Assembly (NCBI GenBank): GCA_001313085.1
Contig: BBFE01000048.1
Span: 1-27,312 of the forward strand
Length of the DNA: 27,312 nucleotides
Direction of reading: 5' to 3'
From: Paenibacillus sp. JCM 18996
GTDB taxonomy: Bacteria; Bacillota; Bacilli; Paenibacillales; NBRC-103111
The stretch's first letter is position 1. Each line of letters begins with the position of its first letter. Below are positions 1-9,533 of this stretch, piece after piece. A program made the translations under genes and the position numbers. The notes beneath the pieces were generated by a model, which saw only the letters and a program-made list of their open reading frames with translations, searched no databases and was not told the DNA's origin.

Positions 1-224
1 CGATTTCCACCCACTTCTGCGCCCATCCCGTGACGAATTACGACGAGGCGCAAGACACGGACGGCGAGCAGTTCGCCAGCTTTTTTTTCCGCTTGATGCT
101 GGAACAAGGCATCTGCCTCGCGCCGTCCAAATATGAAGCGTGGTTCACCACCATCGCCCACACGGAAGAGGACATCGACTATACGCTGGAAGCGGCCGAT
201 AGAGCTTTTCAATCGCTGAAATAA
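1..224 (+). CDS. hemL: Glutamate-1-semialdehyde 2,1-aminomutase, C-terminal end (partial)
   Basis: C-terminal 70-odd residues of a PLP enzyme that converts glutamate-1-semialdehyde to 5-aminolevulinate in the C5 haem pathway; the rest lies beyond the left edge. The frame starts at base 3 and ends with TAA at 222-224. The segment PVTNYDEAQ, then the helix around [10 protein letters not shown] and the tail [20 protein letters not shown], match the family's C-terminus, where the motif PSxxEAWF is typical. A run of eight T at 71-78 gives three Phe in a row where relatives usually have two, so it may carry one extra codon. A perfect hairpin terminator follows at 339-369. Confidence 0.85.
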   Translation, partial: ISTHFCAHPVTNYDEAQDTDGEQFASFFFRLMLEQGICLAPSKYEAWFTTIAHTEEDIDYTLEAADRAFQSLK

Positions 225-338
225 CACCGTGTGAAGAATGGCTAGCGGCCGCCCGCAGAACATCCTTGCTCTAGCAGCCGCTCGCAAGCGATAGCGTACA
301 TTTTTTTCAGCTATTCTCAAGTTTTGCTACATATCGAC

Positions 339-369
339 TAAAATAGCGGAATCTAGTTCCGCTATTTTA
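339..369 (+). terminator. Hairpin terminator after hemL
   Basis: Perfect 13-bp inverted repeat (339-351 and 357-369) with a 5-base loop TCTAG. The right arm ends in TATTTTA, so the U-rich tail is part of the stem. It lies 115 bases after the hemL stop and before the oppositely oriented regulator gene, so it could also stop transcription coming from the right. Confidence 0.7.
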
Positions 370-480
370 TGTGAAATCGGTTTTTTTTACGCTTTTTTAC
401 CCGAAATATCGAGATATAAAGGAACCGCGTTCTGCTAATTTTGGGAAAATTTCCGGGAAATAGAGCTTTAGTGGAAAACG

Positions 481-812
481 TTATGCTGCTGCGCTGTATC
501 GGACAACTCTTAAACTGGCGAGAATTGGCATGGTTGCCTTGCTCCCCCGGCTGAAATATTTACGCTTCGCTTCCTCATAGACATACAATGGCAACTTGTC
601 GGCAAGCTTGAATGCCTCATATTCATCAAGATCCAGAACCTCGACCAGCTTCTGGATCTTCTCCTCGGAGGGAATTACCCGACCAACCTCAATGTCAGTG
701 AAATATTGGGCAACAATCTCGACTCTACGTGCTATTTCTGATTTTTTTTAGATTTTTTCGCAATTCTCCACAGCTCAACTAACTCTCCAAAAGTGTTTGC
801 GACCAACATCAT
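481..812 (-). CDS. XRE-family helix-turn-helix regulator (frame broken at poly-A)
   Basis: Small DNA-binding protein of about 109 residues. From ATG at 812 the frame reads FGELVELWRIAKK, then hits runs of six and eight A (minus strand; T runs at 753-758 and 742-749) and stops early. After the run another frame continues SEIARRVEIVAQYFTDIEVG, VIPSEEKIQKLVEVLDLDEY and ends at TAA 483-481. Together these form a standard XRE fold: the recognition helix region is followed by the conserved DIExGR-PS segment. Removing two bases from the runs restores one frame. Two tandem ATGs and no good Shine-Dalgarno leave the start uncertain. The target is unknown. Nothing around it suggests a phage or toxin-antitoxin partner. 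Confidence 0.65.
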
Positions 813-1017
813 GGCTGCTTTTATTTATACAAATACAGTATTCAGTGTTCAGTTGAAAACAATGGCATTTAGGCATTTTCAAAGTGCAACACGCTCCTTT
901 CAATAATCATCCACTGGCACCACTCCGTTTTTTTTCGTTCCCTTATTCACCTTACAAGTCAGTTCTCCAATACGTACTCTATTTTTTTCAACATCTAATC
1001 AGCCGGTAGCATTTATA

Positions 1018-2282
1018 TCAAATCCCGTGTTCCTTATAAGACACTGGCCGTTGTTTACGATCCAGCCTCATGTACTCCACCATGAAAACCACGCTGAACA
1101 CAAATGCCGCAACAATGAGCAAAAAAGGGATCCGCGGATCAATGTGGTACGCCCATCCACCGATAATGCCGGCAGGCGATATGAACGCGAGAATCAGAAC
1201 CGAAAGAACGGCAAAAAAGCTTGGCCCGATTCTCATCGTCGATGACATTGGCCACGGCCGTTTCCAGAATTGGACCGATCACGACGGAACCGACGGCCGA
1301 CAGGATCGTGCTCACGGTAAGTCCGGCCAGATGGCCGGGCGACACGGCGGCGAGAAGCAGGTTGCCCAGCACCGAGACGATCAGTCCGCCCGTCAGCGCT
1401 TTGTACATGTGCCGCTGCGGAATGCGGGGAAGCAGAAGCCACATGCAGAGCAGCATGACTGCGGAGGAAATCGCCGGGAAAATCGAAACGAGCCAATTCT
1501 CGATTTGCAAATATTCCACCATATAGAGCGACAAATACGTGGATTTCATCGTCGTTTGTAAATTAAACAGAATGTACACGCCAAACATCAACAGCAGCGC
1601 AGGATTGCTCCAGATGCCGCGAAACACTTCTCCGTACTCTTTAAATCCTTCAGCCAAACCGGCGCTCCTCGCCTCGCGCTTTTTTGCGCAGCCCGATTTC
1701 CGTCTCATGAGTGAAATGGTTCCGGCCGAAGAACTGTATGGTCATGCACAGGAAAGCGAGCAAATACATGATGCGGACTGCCGGAATCATCGTAAAATGC
1801 TCACTAACACGCCTCCCAGCGGGGCAAACATGCCTCCTACCACAACGATGAATTGAAGCACTGTAAAAAACTTGGGTGCGCTCCTTTGGATCGGTGTCTT
1901 CCACCAGAAGACAATAGAACGCTGTATTGGGGATTTTCTGAAAACCGTTCGCGATCGCAGCGAGTATGAAAAAAAACCAGACATTGTCCGCGAGCGCCCA
2001 CAGCAGCGTGGCAGCCGTCCAGCTCACGAGATCGAAGTACAGCAGGGCCGCTCGTCTGCCCATCCTGTCGGTGATATACCCGCTCATAAACGAAGAAAAA
2101 AAACTGCACAAAAAAGACCGAGCGATGAAATCCATCCGATCGTGGTTTCATTTAAGCCTAACTGGTACATATAGACCGTGGCATAAGTGCCGTACATGCT
2201 GAACGGAATTAAAAAAGAGGGGCTCGAAAGCAAGGCACCCTCTGCTGTTTCCCCGCAAATTCCCCAGTATTTTCAACGGCAT
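1018..2282 (-). CDS. MFS transporter (single gene, several homopolymer frame breaks)
   Basis: Twelve-helix-type major facilitator of about 420 residues. ATG at 2282 has GGAGG 7 bases upstream and lies two bases after the corrected nagA stop, so it is translationally coupled. The fragments join in order: start, SFLIPFSMYGTY, GLNETTIGWISS, then SGYITDRMGRR (the MFS loop 2-3 signature), LLVEDTDPKERTQ, IVVVGGMFAPLGG, YGEVFRGIWSNPALLLMFGV, DDENRAKLFAVLSV and VSYKEHGI. Breaks are at A/T runs 2211-2216, 2110-2115, 2096-2103, 1865-1870, 1680-1685 and 1213-1218 (each one base too long) and at 1794-1797 (one base too short). The eight-base run 1969-1976 keeps frame but gives one more Phe than relatives. 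The substrate is unknown; the link to nagA suggests a sugar or amino sugar. Confidence 0.8.
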
Positions 2283-2284
2283 CC

Positions 2285-3461
2285 TCAAACCTCCGAATGA
2301 TCGGCGCGATTATAAACTATTTTTTCCGTTTATCATAGTCCACAGGACCTCGAAATCCTCGTCCATAAGCACCAAGTCCGCATCCAAGCCTGCCGCTATC
2401 CTCCCTTTGTTTGCCAAACCCAGTATTTGCGCCGGTGTCTGCGAGGCCATAACGACCGCATCCTTCAAAGGGATTCCGGCCCGGACCGTTTTTTTTGCCA
2501 GCGCTTCGCTCATCGTGACCGTACTCGAGGCAAGCGTACCGTCGGCTAACCTGGCAACCCCTTGCGAGACCGTGACCTGATGGCCTCCGAATAAATAGGT
2601 TCCGTCCCCCCATCCCCATAGCCTGAAGGCGTCTGTAATAAGCACCATTTTGCCCGGCCCTTTTTTTTCCCGGTACATCAAACGCACAATTGCCGGATGA
2701 AGATGCACATCGTCGACAATGGCTTGAAGACTGACGTGGTCTTCTTCGAACGCGGCCACAACTGCCCCGGGGTCACGGTGGTGGATCGGGCGCATCCCGT
2801 TGAAACAATGGGTGACGTGGCTCGCGCCGTGGCGAAATGCTTGCTTCGCTTCCTCATATGTAGCGTCGGAATGGGCGACGGATACGATGATTCCGTGCTC
2901 TTTCAGGAAAGCTGTCATTTCAAGCCCGCCGGGAAGCTCAGGCGCCAGAGTCACCATTCGAATCAGCGGCCCGGTCTTATCCAGAAGCGTCTGCATTTCA
3001 CCCGGATCCGGATGGCGCAAGTACCTTTCATTCTGCATGCCTTTGCGTTTAACATTCAAATACGGACCTTCTATATGCACGCCTGCGATCAGGGCTCCGG
3101 GTTCTTTTCCCTTCACTTCGGACACAGCTGAAATCATGTTATAAAGGTCCTCAAACGATGAGGATACGGAAGTGGCTAGAAAGGAAGTGCAGCCGGTGCT
3201 GGCGCAAGCTCTGGAAACGGCCTCCACACTGCTGTGGGTGCCGTCCATCATGTCATACCCTTCGGCCCCGTGAATATGCACATCGATCATTCCGGGGATA
3301 AGGAGTTGACCATTGCCGTCGATTTCAAAATCCGCAGAACTGCCAGAATACGCTTCATCGTTATATACGGATTCAATTTGGCCGTCACGCAAAATTACTG
3401 ATGCCGGCCGCAGCCCCTCTTCGCTTATCAAACGCACGTTTCTGATCACAATGGCAGTCAT
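2285..3461 (-). CDS. nagA: N-acetylglucosamine-6-phosphate deacetylase
   Basis: Cytosolic amidohydrolase that removes acetate from GlcNAc-6-P, giving GlcN-6-P. Starts at MTAIVIRNVR (ATG 3461; AAGGAG 11 bases upstream). Metal and catalytic motifs are present: PGMIDVHIHG, GVHIEGPY, VSVAHSDAT, THCFNGM and MVLITDA. As given, the frame ends early after MINGK because of an A6 run (2320-2325). With five A it continues IVYNRADHSEV and stops at 2287-2285, matching the family's usual INGKIVY ending. Two in-frame A8 runs (2489-2496 giving LAKKT, 2661-2668 giving REKKG) each seem to add one Lys relative to the family. The Rieske gene lies 115 bases upstream on the same strand, the MFS gene two bases downstream. 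No nagB is in the window. Confidence 0.93.
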
Positions 3462-3576
3462 AAATCTTGTGGCTCCTTTTTTTTCTGTGAATTGTCCCGG
3501 TGCCATAAAGCCGCTGGTCGGTCAATTCCAGTCTCCGGTTGTTCCGTTACCTTGGGTCACTGTTCCTTACCCAGTG

Positions 3577-5344
3577 TCACTGCTCCTCGAACAGCTTCTC
3601 CCCCCGGTGCAAACGCCACGCTATGCGTGCAGTGTGAGGAACTTCGCGCGCGGTTGGAGCGTGAGCTGCCAGGTAGCGGGCGACGGCAAAGAGCAGCGTC
3701 TCCCTGGCGCGGACGGCAAAAGCGTCCGTCCTTTTCTCCCATCCCTCATACTCGGCGACTGCCGCTTCATACATTTGGAAGGAATGGAATTCGGCATCTT
3801 CCCTCAGCAGCGCATGGCCAAGCGTATTGATCAAAGCTGGCCGGTCGCCGCCTGCGCTTAAATAGGCTGCGACCCATTCCGCAGCTTCGCCCACCTGCTG
3901 CCGCTGATCCAGAAGCTCCAGAAGCTCCAGCGGATCCTTGGCTGGTTCACCGCCTGCGCGACCGATGCCTTTCGGGCGGGGAGCGGAGGGCACGTTAAGG
4001 AACCGGTCCAGATAGACGCTGACGGCGCTGTAAAAAAATCGACCTGAACAGCAGCGGAGGAGTGCTGCGCTTCAAGCTTTCATGGACGGCGTGCGCATGG
4101 GTAAAAGTGTGAAGGACCGCTATCCAATCGCCAAAATCGTTCTGGGTATGGAATCGCACGATCCGCTCCGCCGCCGCCAGCGCCACAAGCTGAGCAAGCC
4201 GGACTGGATCTCCTCCGCTCGCCAACACCTCGGACAGCAAAGAAATCATAACTAGCGGCTTGTCATCCAGCAGCGTCTGCAGCACCTTCTCCTCTTCTTC
4301 GCTGTCCAGCGGTCTCCAGGTTTCATGACCGTATCGTTCCAAACGGCCGAACGCTTCTTTCAGCGGGGCTACCAGGTTGGTCGGGGCCTGCCACTGATGC
4401 AGCTCTTCGCTGCGGGTCGGGTCCGACAGCAGAGGGACGAGCGAAGCGAGCACCCGCACTTTCAGTTCGGAGCCAACGAGCTGCAAGGATTCGAACGCTT
4501 TGTTGTGAAAATCCAGGGTATGCCCGCCATCCAGATAAAAAAAATGGTCGGTGACGGCCAGCAGCATCATATCTGCAAGCTGTTCGTCCGAGACGCCTTT
4601 GGTGATGGAGGTAAGCAGAATCCGTTCGGCACCTGCGTGTCCCGTACCTCGATGCAGCTGCGGTACCAGGCACGCAGCCTCTCTTGCGTGACCTCTTCGC
4701 CGGGCAGGCGGCCAAGCAGCCGGCGCTCCGCCCTACCTGCGCTGCTGCGCGCGACTTGATGCAGGCCATGATACAGCGCCAAAATCCTGCCCGTCTTATC
4801 GAGCTTCGGCAGGACGCGCGCCATGGCCGTCAGAATAGTGAGTCCCGAATTCCACCCTCCTGCGAAGCCGGTGCCAAATCCGACGCGATCCGGGCGATAT
4901 CCGCCTCAGGATAGCCGGCTTCGACAAGGCCCACAACCGCTTTCGCTATGACAATACCGATATTTTCCTCCAACCCTTCCCGCAAACGTTGAATATATTT
5001 GTCTGCATGATGCTCATGCCGGGAACGAGGGTTCACCCAAACATTCCCATCTTCGCATTTCACTTCATGGGAAGGAACATCGTCCGCCCACGGGTCGAGC
5101 GTTCCGCCGCTGCATACGTCAAATCGCGCATGGTGCCAGTGGCAGGTTAAAATCCCGTCGCACAAGCTCCCCAGATGAAGCGGAAAGCCTAAATGAGGAC
5201 AGCGGTTATCGACCGCATAGACCTGATCCTCATGATAAAAAAAACCGCGATTCCGCCTTTGATCAGCTTTGAGCCTTCCTTTTGAAGCGCTTCCAAATCG
5301 CCTGCAAAAATCCAACCTTCCCTCGTTTCCGCCGCATTCCTCAC
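3577..5344 (-). CDS. Rieske [2Fe-2S] protein with large C-terminal alpha-helical domain
   Basis: About 585 residues once frames are joined. GTG at 5344 is chosen because GGGAGGGG lies 6 bases upstream. Residues 1-110 are a Rieske ferredoxin domain: CPHLGFPLHLG and CHWHHARFD carry the Cys-x-His ... Cys-x-x-His cluster ligands. The rest is a long helical domain containing RAWYRSCIEVRD, DGGHTLDFHNKAFESL, RIVRFHTQNDFGDWIAVLHT, FTHAHAVHESLKR, VYLDRFLNVPSAPRP and TLGHALLREDAEFHSFQMYE. I recognise this two-part arrangement from other Gram-positive genomes but know no proven function; the clustered His residues would suit an oxygenase or metal site (inference). Breaks: A8 at 5237-5244 (two too many), a missing G near 4855 and 4632, A7 at 4032-4038 (one too many). 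A8 at 4537-4544 is in frame but probably adds a residue. Confidence 0.8.
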
Positions 5345-5511
5345 GTACGTCCCCTCCCGGCATTAAAATAAATGGATTTCACCTAATTATACCAACAGGC
5401 AGCAGCAATTACACTATATGGGAAAATGTTCGGCGGTATAGTGATTTCAAGTAGTACAGAGTATAATAGATAGAGTTGAATTAAAGGGGGATAATCGATT
5501 CAAGGATCGGC

Positions 5512-6668
5512 TTGGGTCGCACAGCTATGACTAAACTTCGTCTTTATTTATGCTTGTTTGTTTTGCTTTTCTCTTTCAGCCTTGCAAACCGGTCGTCTGC
5601 GCATAATTACGGATCCATGGCCAACTCTACTATAACTGCTGCGGATAACCGCCTTGTATTTCATTATAAAATCGATGAAGCTGCTATTCTATTCGCGCTG
5701 CCTGATATCCAGGCCAAAAAACGGCGTTCTCCATGAAGAGGAATTTAACCGGAATAAAGCTGCAATTCTCTCATTGATTTCATCCAACGTTTTACTTCTT
5801 ATGGACGGGAAGCCTTTAACCCCTGTGAGTGTCAAAAGCCAGCTTATGAACGACAGCTCATTGCCGCTGCCGGTTGTGGATGTCGAGTATATCTATGAAA
5901 TACACCAAATCACCAATCTGACTTTGGAGGATCATTTCCCCCAATTGCTGGAAGTGAATTATAGCCATTACGGCACCTACCAGAACGGTTCGGTCTCACA
6001 AAATTTTGATCTGGACAAGAAGCAGCCCGCCGTTTCCTTTTCCCAATCTGCGCCGCAGCAAGCCTCACCGGAAACGCTCCGAAGCAAGATTTTCCCGCAC
6101 CGGCACCGAAAGCCGGGCCCTCGGCATGGAGCTTTTTTTATTGCGGGGATTGAGCATATTATGGCCGGCTTTGACCATATTTTATTTTTTTACTCTCTCT
6201 CTTGCTTTACCGCCAAACGCCCAGACAGTATATCTCGACCCTGACCGCTTTTACCATCGCCCATTCCTGCACGCTGATCCTTAATGTCCTTGGGTTTATT
6301 ACCCTGCCAAGTTATATCGTCGAAAGTGTCATTGCCTTGAGCATAGTCTATGTCGCTTTGGAGAACCTCCTTATAAAGCGAAAAAATCAACCACCGCCCA
6401 ATGCTCGCTTTCGGTTTCGGACTGATCCACGGATTAGGGTTTGCCAGCGTGCTCAAGGAATTTTTTGCCCGAAAACCATGTCGTTGTCCCGCTGTTGATG
6501 TTTAATCTGGGGATCGAAGCATTTCAAATCGCGCTTGTTCTGATCTTATTTCCGCTTTTGCGAATATACTTTAGGCAGCGCTGGTATCCTCTCAGCTTAA
6601 AGCTTGTCTCGGGCGCGATTTGCTGTATCGGAATATTCTGGGCCTTTCAACGCCTGTTTCTGTCATAA
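5512..6668 (+). CDS. Secreted/membrane HupE/UreJ-like protein (frames broken)
   Basis: About 380 residues. Signal peptide MTKLRLYLCLFVLLFSFSLA (ATG 5527), then an extracytoplasmic domain (NGVLHEEEFNRNKA, TLEDHFPQLLEVNYSHYGTY), then a C-terminal multi-helix HupE/UreJ-type membrane domain: FFIAGIEHIMAGFDHILFLL, TLTAFTIAHSCTLIL, MLAFGFGLIHGLGFASVLKE, FNLGIEAFQIALVLILFPLL. The His in IEHI, FDH, AHS and IHG are the conserved family positions, thought to bind metal. Start is either TTG 5512 (AAGGA 5 bases upstream) or ATG 5527. Breaks: A6 5716-5721, T7 6133-6139, T7 6185-6191, A6 6381-6386 and T6 6461-6466 are too long; one G is missing near 6088. No hydrogenase or urease genes are nearby, so a role in Ni/Co transport is only a family guess. 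Confidence 0.8.
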
Positions 6669-6811
6669 GGCAGTCAGATGCGTTTCCCGCCTCGTGTTCA
6701 TTTTTTTATTTTACAACATCGCACTGCTAATTGTGATAAAATGGAAAAAAATCGCAAATTATTGGTCGAGTTTTGAACAATGATTTGAACAAAATTGGAG
6801 GAGGCAGACGA

Positions 6812-6982
6812 GTGAATAAGCTGATTTTTTTTATGGAATTCGATGTGAATGACGGCACTAAAATAAGCTTGGTCCTGCAGCATATTTTATATTTCAAGCC
6901 GCTGAATAACGGGACGGCAGTGAAGTTGATCAACGGGGAGGAAATCCTTCTCTCGGAAGAATACGACGCGCTCAAAAAATAA
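6812..6982 (+). CDS. Small protein of unknown function
   Basis: 56 residues from GTG at 6812, which sits 7 bases after a strong GGAGGAGG. It begins VNKLIFFMEFDV and ends LINGEEILLSEEYDALKK. The middle stretch SLVLQHILYFKPLNNGTAVK followed by a charged tail is weakly like the beta-rich part of a LytTR-type domain, but it is too short to assign. An in-frame T8 at 6825-6832 encodes part of the FF pair. It converges with the UPF0173 gene and is not part of an operon. Confidence 0.6.
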   Translation: MNKLIFFMEFDVNDGTKISLVLQHILYFKPLNNGTAVKLINGEEILLSEEYDALKK

Positions 6983-7026
6983 AATATCGGCTGACAACCA
7001 TATGGAAGAAGCGGAGTTTTGGGATT

Positions 7027-7054
7027 AAAAAAGCCGCGCATTGCCGCGCAGCTT
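7027..7054 (-). terminator. Rho-independent terminator for the UPF0173 gene
   Basis: Read on minus: AAGC, one mismatch, GCGC, loop GGCAAT, GCGC, mismatch, GCTT, followed by six T. It is 33 bases past the corrected stop of the hydrolase. Confidence 0.65.
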
Positions 7055-7086
7055 CTATTACACAAGTGTCCTCTCTTGACGGTTCC

Positions 7087-7778
7087 TTATCCAACAGTGA
7101 TTTTCTCCCGGGTTTGAGCACTCTGCCTTTGATTTGTTTGGCCTCGAGGCTTCGCACGAACGCTTCAGCGTCCTGTTGAATGACCGGGAACGTGTTGTAA
7201 TGCACCGGCACGACCAGCTTGGCCCCATACCACTCAGCAGCCTGAATCGCGTCCTCGGGCCCCATCGTGTAGTTGTCTCCCATCGGAATGAACGCCACAT
7301 CAATATCGTATCGCTCGCCAATCAACTTCATATCGCCGAACAGGCCGGTGTCCCCCGCGTGAAGCAATGTAAGCCCTCCGCATTGAACAATATATCCTGC
7401 CGGCATGCCGCCGTAAAGAATCTGCTGCTTGTCGTGGAGAACAATTCCGGAGCTGTGGAAAACCTGAATCATTTTCGCTTTTGCAAAGCCGAGGTCGACC
7501 GTGCCGCCAATGTTCATTTCAATCGTCCGGACGCCTTTCCACGACATGTACGCAGCCAGTTCAACGCCCGCAACCACCGGCGCGTCATTGGCCTTGGCAA
7601 TCGGTTCCGCATCAAGAATATGGTCAATATGCGCATGGGTCAAAAGAACGTAATCCGCCTTGATATCCTCCGGCTTAGTCACCGCCAGCTCGTTCCCCCT
7701 CAGAAACGGATCGATCACAAGCGATTTGTCCCCCACCGCAATTTGAACGCAAGAATGTCCGTGGTATATGATTTCCAT
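7087..7778 (-). CDS. UPF0173 metal-dependent hydrolase (metallo-beta-lactamase fold)
   Basis: About 229 residues, YtkL-like cytosolic MBL-fold hydrolase of unknown substrate. Starts MEIIYHGHSCVQI with AGGAGG upstream of ATG 7778. Metal-site motifs are clear: HGHS near the N-terminus, LLTHAHIDH (HxHxDH), LLHAGDTGLFGD and VVPVHYNTFP. The frame runs past its normal end because one G is missing near 7107-7109. With it restored the C-terminus is KPGEKITVG and stop TAA at 7089-7087, the usual family ending. In the given frame about 35 spurious residues follow, as far as 6972. All catalytic residues lie before the break. Confidence 0.9.
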
Positions 7779-7845
7779 CGTCTTTTTTCCTCCTGATTCA
7801 TATGTACAGCTCCCCCGGTCAACGAGAGATACTGCGCCGGCCGCG

Positions 7846-7965
7846 TCAAATAAAGAACCGGTGCTGCAGCAGCCAATCGTTCATATGTACAAGCCCCCAA
7901 AGCAAAATTGCCAGCGCCAAGGCCACAATTTTCACCGCTGTGCTGTTCCCGAACCATTTATCCAT
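7846..7965 (-). CDS. Short CdaR/YbbR-like N-terminal stub
   Basis: 39 codons from ATG 7965, preceded by AAAGGAG 8 bases upstream. The start MDKWFGNSTAVKIVALALAI continues into LLWGLVHMN, which is the basic N-terminus plus single membrane helix typical of YbbR/CdaR, the regulator of diadenylate cyclase CdaA. CdaR proteins are normally several hundred residues with YbbR repeats outside the cell. Here the frame stops after HRFFI and I find no YbbR repeat in any frame before the next gene, 68 bases away. It may be a truncated cdaR, a junction where sequence is missing, or a genuine one-helix membrane peptide. No cdaA or glmM is beside it. Confidence 0.5.
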   Translation of the reverse strand: MDKWFGNSTAVKIVALALAILLWGLVHMNDWLLQHRFFI

Positions 7966-8106
7966 TCTTGAGCTCCTTTATTTTGCGCTTTTAAACTAAA
8001 GTTATTTAACCAATTCATTGAGGATTGAATCACCGATTGGTGTTTACATCTGCCCAACTATTTGTTAAGATTCTAAAAAATGTTTATTAGAGGGATGGGA
8101 TGCAGG

Positions 8107-8999
8107 ATGACACAACGTACGGAAGCTCCGTTTCAAGCGGATCAAGTAGGCAGCTGATGTACATATCACTTACTTGTCCGATGGCCTGAAGGTGAAAGGA
8201 TACCTATGCTTTCCGTATGGCTTCGATCTTCCGGTACCAGAGCTGAAGGCATCGATCAGCCGGTTCTACGCTTCCAACGAAGCCGAGCTTCCAATTACGA
8301 AGATAGCCAGCTCCATTGATCCGGAAACAAAAGATGTGCGGCCGTTTAAATGGCCTGTGCTTATCTACTGCCGGGGCGGCATCGGCAAAATCGGAAGAGT
8401 CAAGACGCATTGGCTTGAACAATTTTCCAAATTCGGGCACATCATATTTGCCCCCTCTTACCGGGGTACTGAAGGCGGAGAAGGCCGGGACGAATTCGGC
8501 GGACAGGATAAAGATGACGTCCTGTCCGCTTACAAGCTTCTGCAGAGTCTGCCATTCGTCGATTCCAGCCGCATTTCTGTGATGGGCTTTTCACGCGGCT
8601 CTATCAATGCGGCACATACTGCGGCAGAGATAGCGAAAGTGCACAAATTGATTTTTTTGGAGCGGAGTCTCGGACCTGGCACAGACTTATGCGGAACGGA
8701 TCGACCTGCGCAGGATGCTCAAACGCGTCATTGGAGGCTCCCTGAGCAAAAAAAAGCCTGATGCCTATGAATCGCGCTCCCCTGCTTCAATGGCCGCAAG
8801 GATACATTGTCCCACCCTGATTATGCATGGCACGCAGGATATTCAGGTCGATTTCAGCCATGGAGTGAACATGTATAACAAACTGCGGGAAGCAGGCGCA
8901 GAGGTTGAATTTCACAAATACGAGGGGTATGGGCATCACTTTCCGCCTGATGTTCATAGATTGGCGATCGAGCGGATGTTTCACTGGATAAACAATTAA
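8107..8999 (+). CDS. Alpha/beta hydrolase, prolyl-oligopeptidase (S9)-like
   Basis: Single-domain serine hydrolase of about 295 residues. Nucleophile elbow VMGFSRGS (Ser), late acid in MHGTQDIQVDF, and His in YGHHFPPDVH form the expected triad; WPVLIYCRGG and FAPSYRGTEGGEGRDEFGG fit the S9 dipeptidyl-peptidase-like fold, including the oxyanion region. The N-terminus is uncertain: ATG 8107 (MTQRTEAPFQADQV) changes frame near the GG at 8149-8150 before VHITYLSDGLKVKGYLC, unless translation starts at TTG 8174. A T7 run at 8652-8658 is one too long; with six, LIFWSGVSDLAQTYAERIDL joins the two halves. A8 at 8748-8755 is in frame. It stands alone and ends at a hairpin shared with the opposite operon. 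Confidence 0.82.
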
Positions 9000-9013
9000 A
9001 CCCGTTTAACTAA

Positions 9014-9045
9014 TACAGCCGCACATCTCGCGAAGTGCGGCTGTA
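9014..9045. terminator. Bidirectional hairpin terminator
   Basis: Perfect 11-bp inverted repeat TACAGCCGCAC / GTGCGGCTGTA with a 10-base loop, 15 bases after the hydrolase stop (plus) and 10 bases past the stop of the HAD gene (minus). Moderately T-rich sequence follows on both sides. Confidence 0.75.
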
Positions 9046-9054
9046 TTTGCGTAT

Positions 9055-9522
9055 TTATTTTCTTAACGTCGGAATCAGCCTGTTGGTCTTTATGAGCAAA
9101 TCCAACGCATCGTTGATATGTTTGGTAACAATGTCGCTGTTTTGAAGCGTTTTGGTATAGCATCCTTCATCTCCAATGACGGCGATAGCGAGTGCGGCTT
9201 TCGAGAACATCTCTTCATCGTTTCTTCCGTTGCCGACCGCCGCCGCGCTCCGGGCAGATTCTCAATAAATTGAGCCTTTTCCTCCGCTTGCTGATGCTGT
9301 CCGATAATATGTACGGTTACCGGTAAATCTGAACATTCTTTTTTGGACCGTTCCATTGGTGTCCGCAGTGATTACAAACAGCTGCAGGTTTTCACAAATT
9401 CGCATCAGGCGATCTTTAACGCCGTTGATCAGCTTGCCGTCTGTCGCAATCGTACCGTTAAAATCGAGCACCAGGGATTGAATCTCGAGCATTCCGGCTC
9501 CCGGGATATTGATTTGCAGCAT
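9055..9522 (-). CDS. HAD-family soluble phosphatase (COG4087-like, P-type-ATPase-like)
   Basis: About 155 residues, last gene of the kdg operon. Motif I reads VLDFNGT: the nucleophile Asp is present but the second acidic position is Asn, a feature I associate with this soluble P-type-ATPase-like subgroup. Motif II is VITADTNG, and the late acidic motif is VGNGRNDEEMF followed by AIAVIGDEGCY. Start ATG 9522 is chosen because GGAGG lies 5 bases upstream; the alternative ATG 9534 overlaps the kdgA stop as TAATG. Breaks: T6 9339-9344 one too long (restores TVQKECSDLPVTVHIIGQH), and one G missing near 9250-9254 (restores LPGSAAAVGNG). The substrate is unknown; its position suggests a phosphorylated sugar acid. 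Confidence 0.78.
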
Positions 9523-9533
9523 TTTCTCCTCCA

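Noticed and set aside
1018..2285. Several small adjacent genes on minus and plus
   Set aside because: They are fragments of one MFS transporter whose pieces join in order once A/T runs are corrected.
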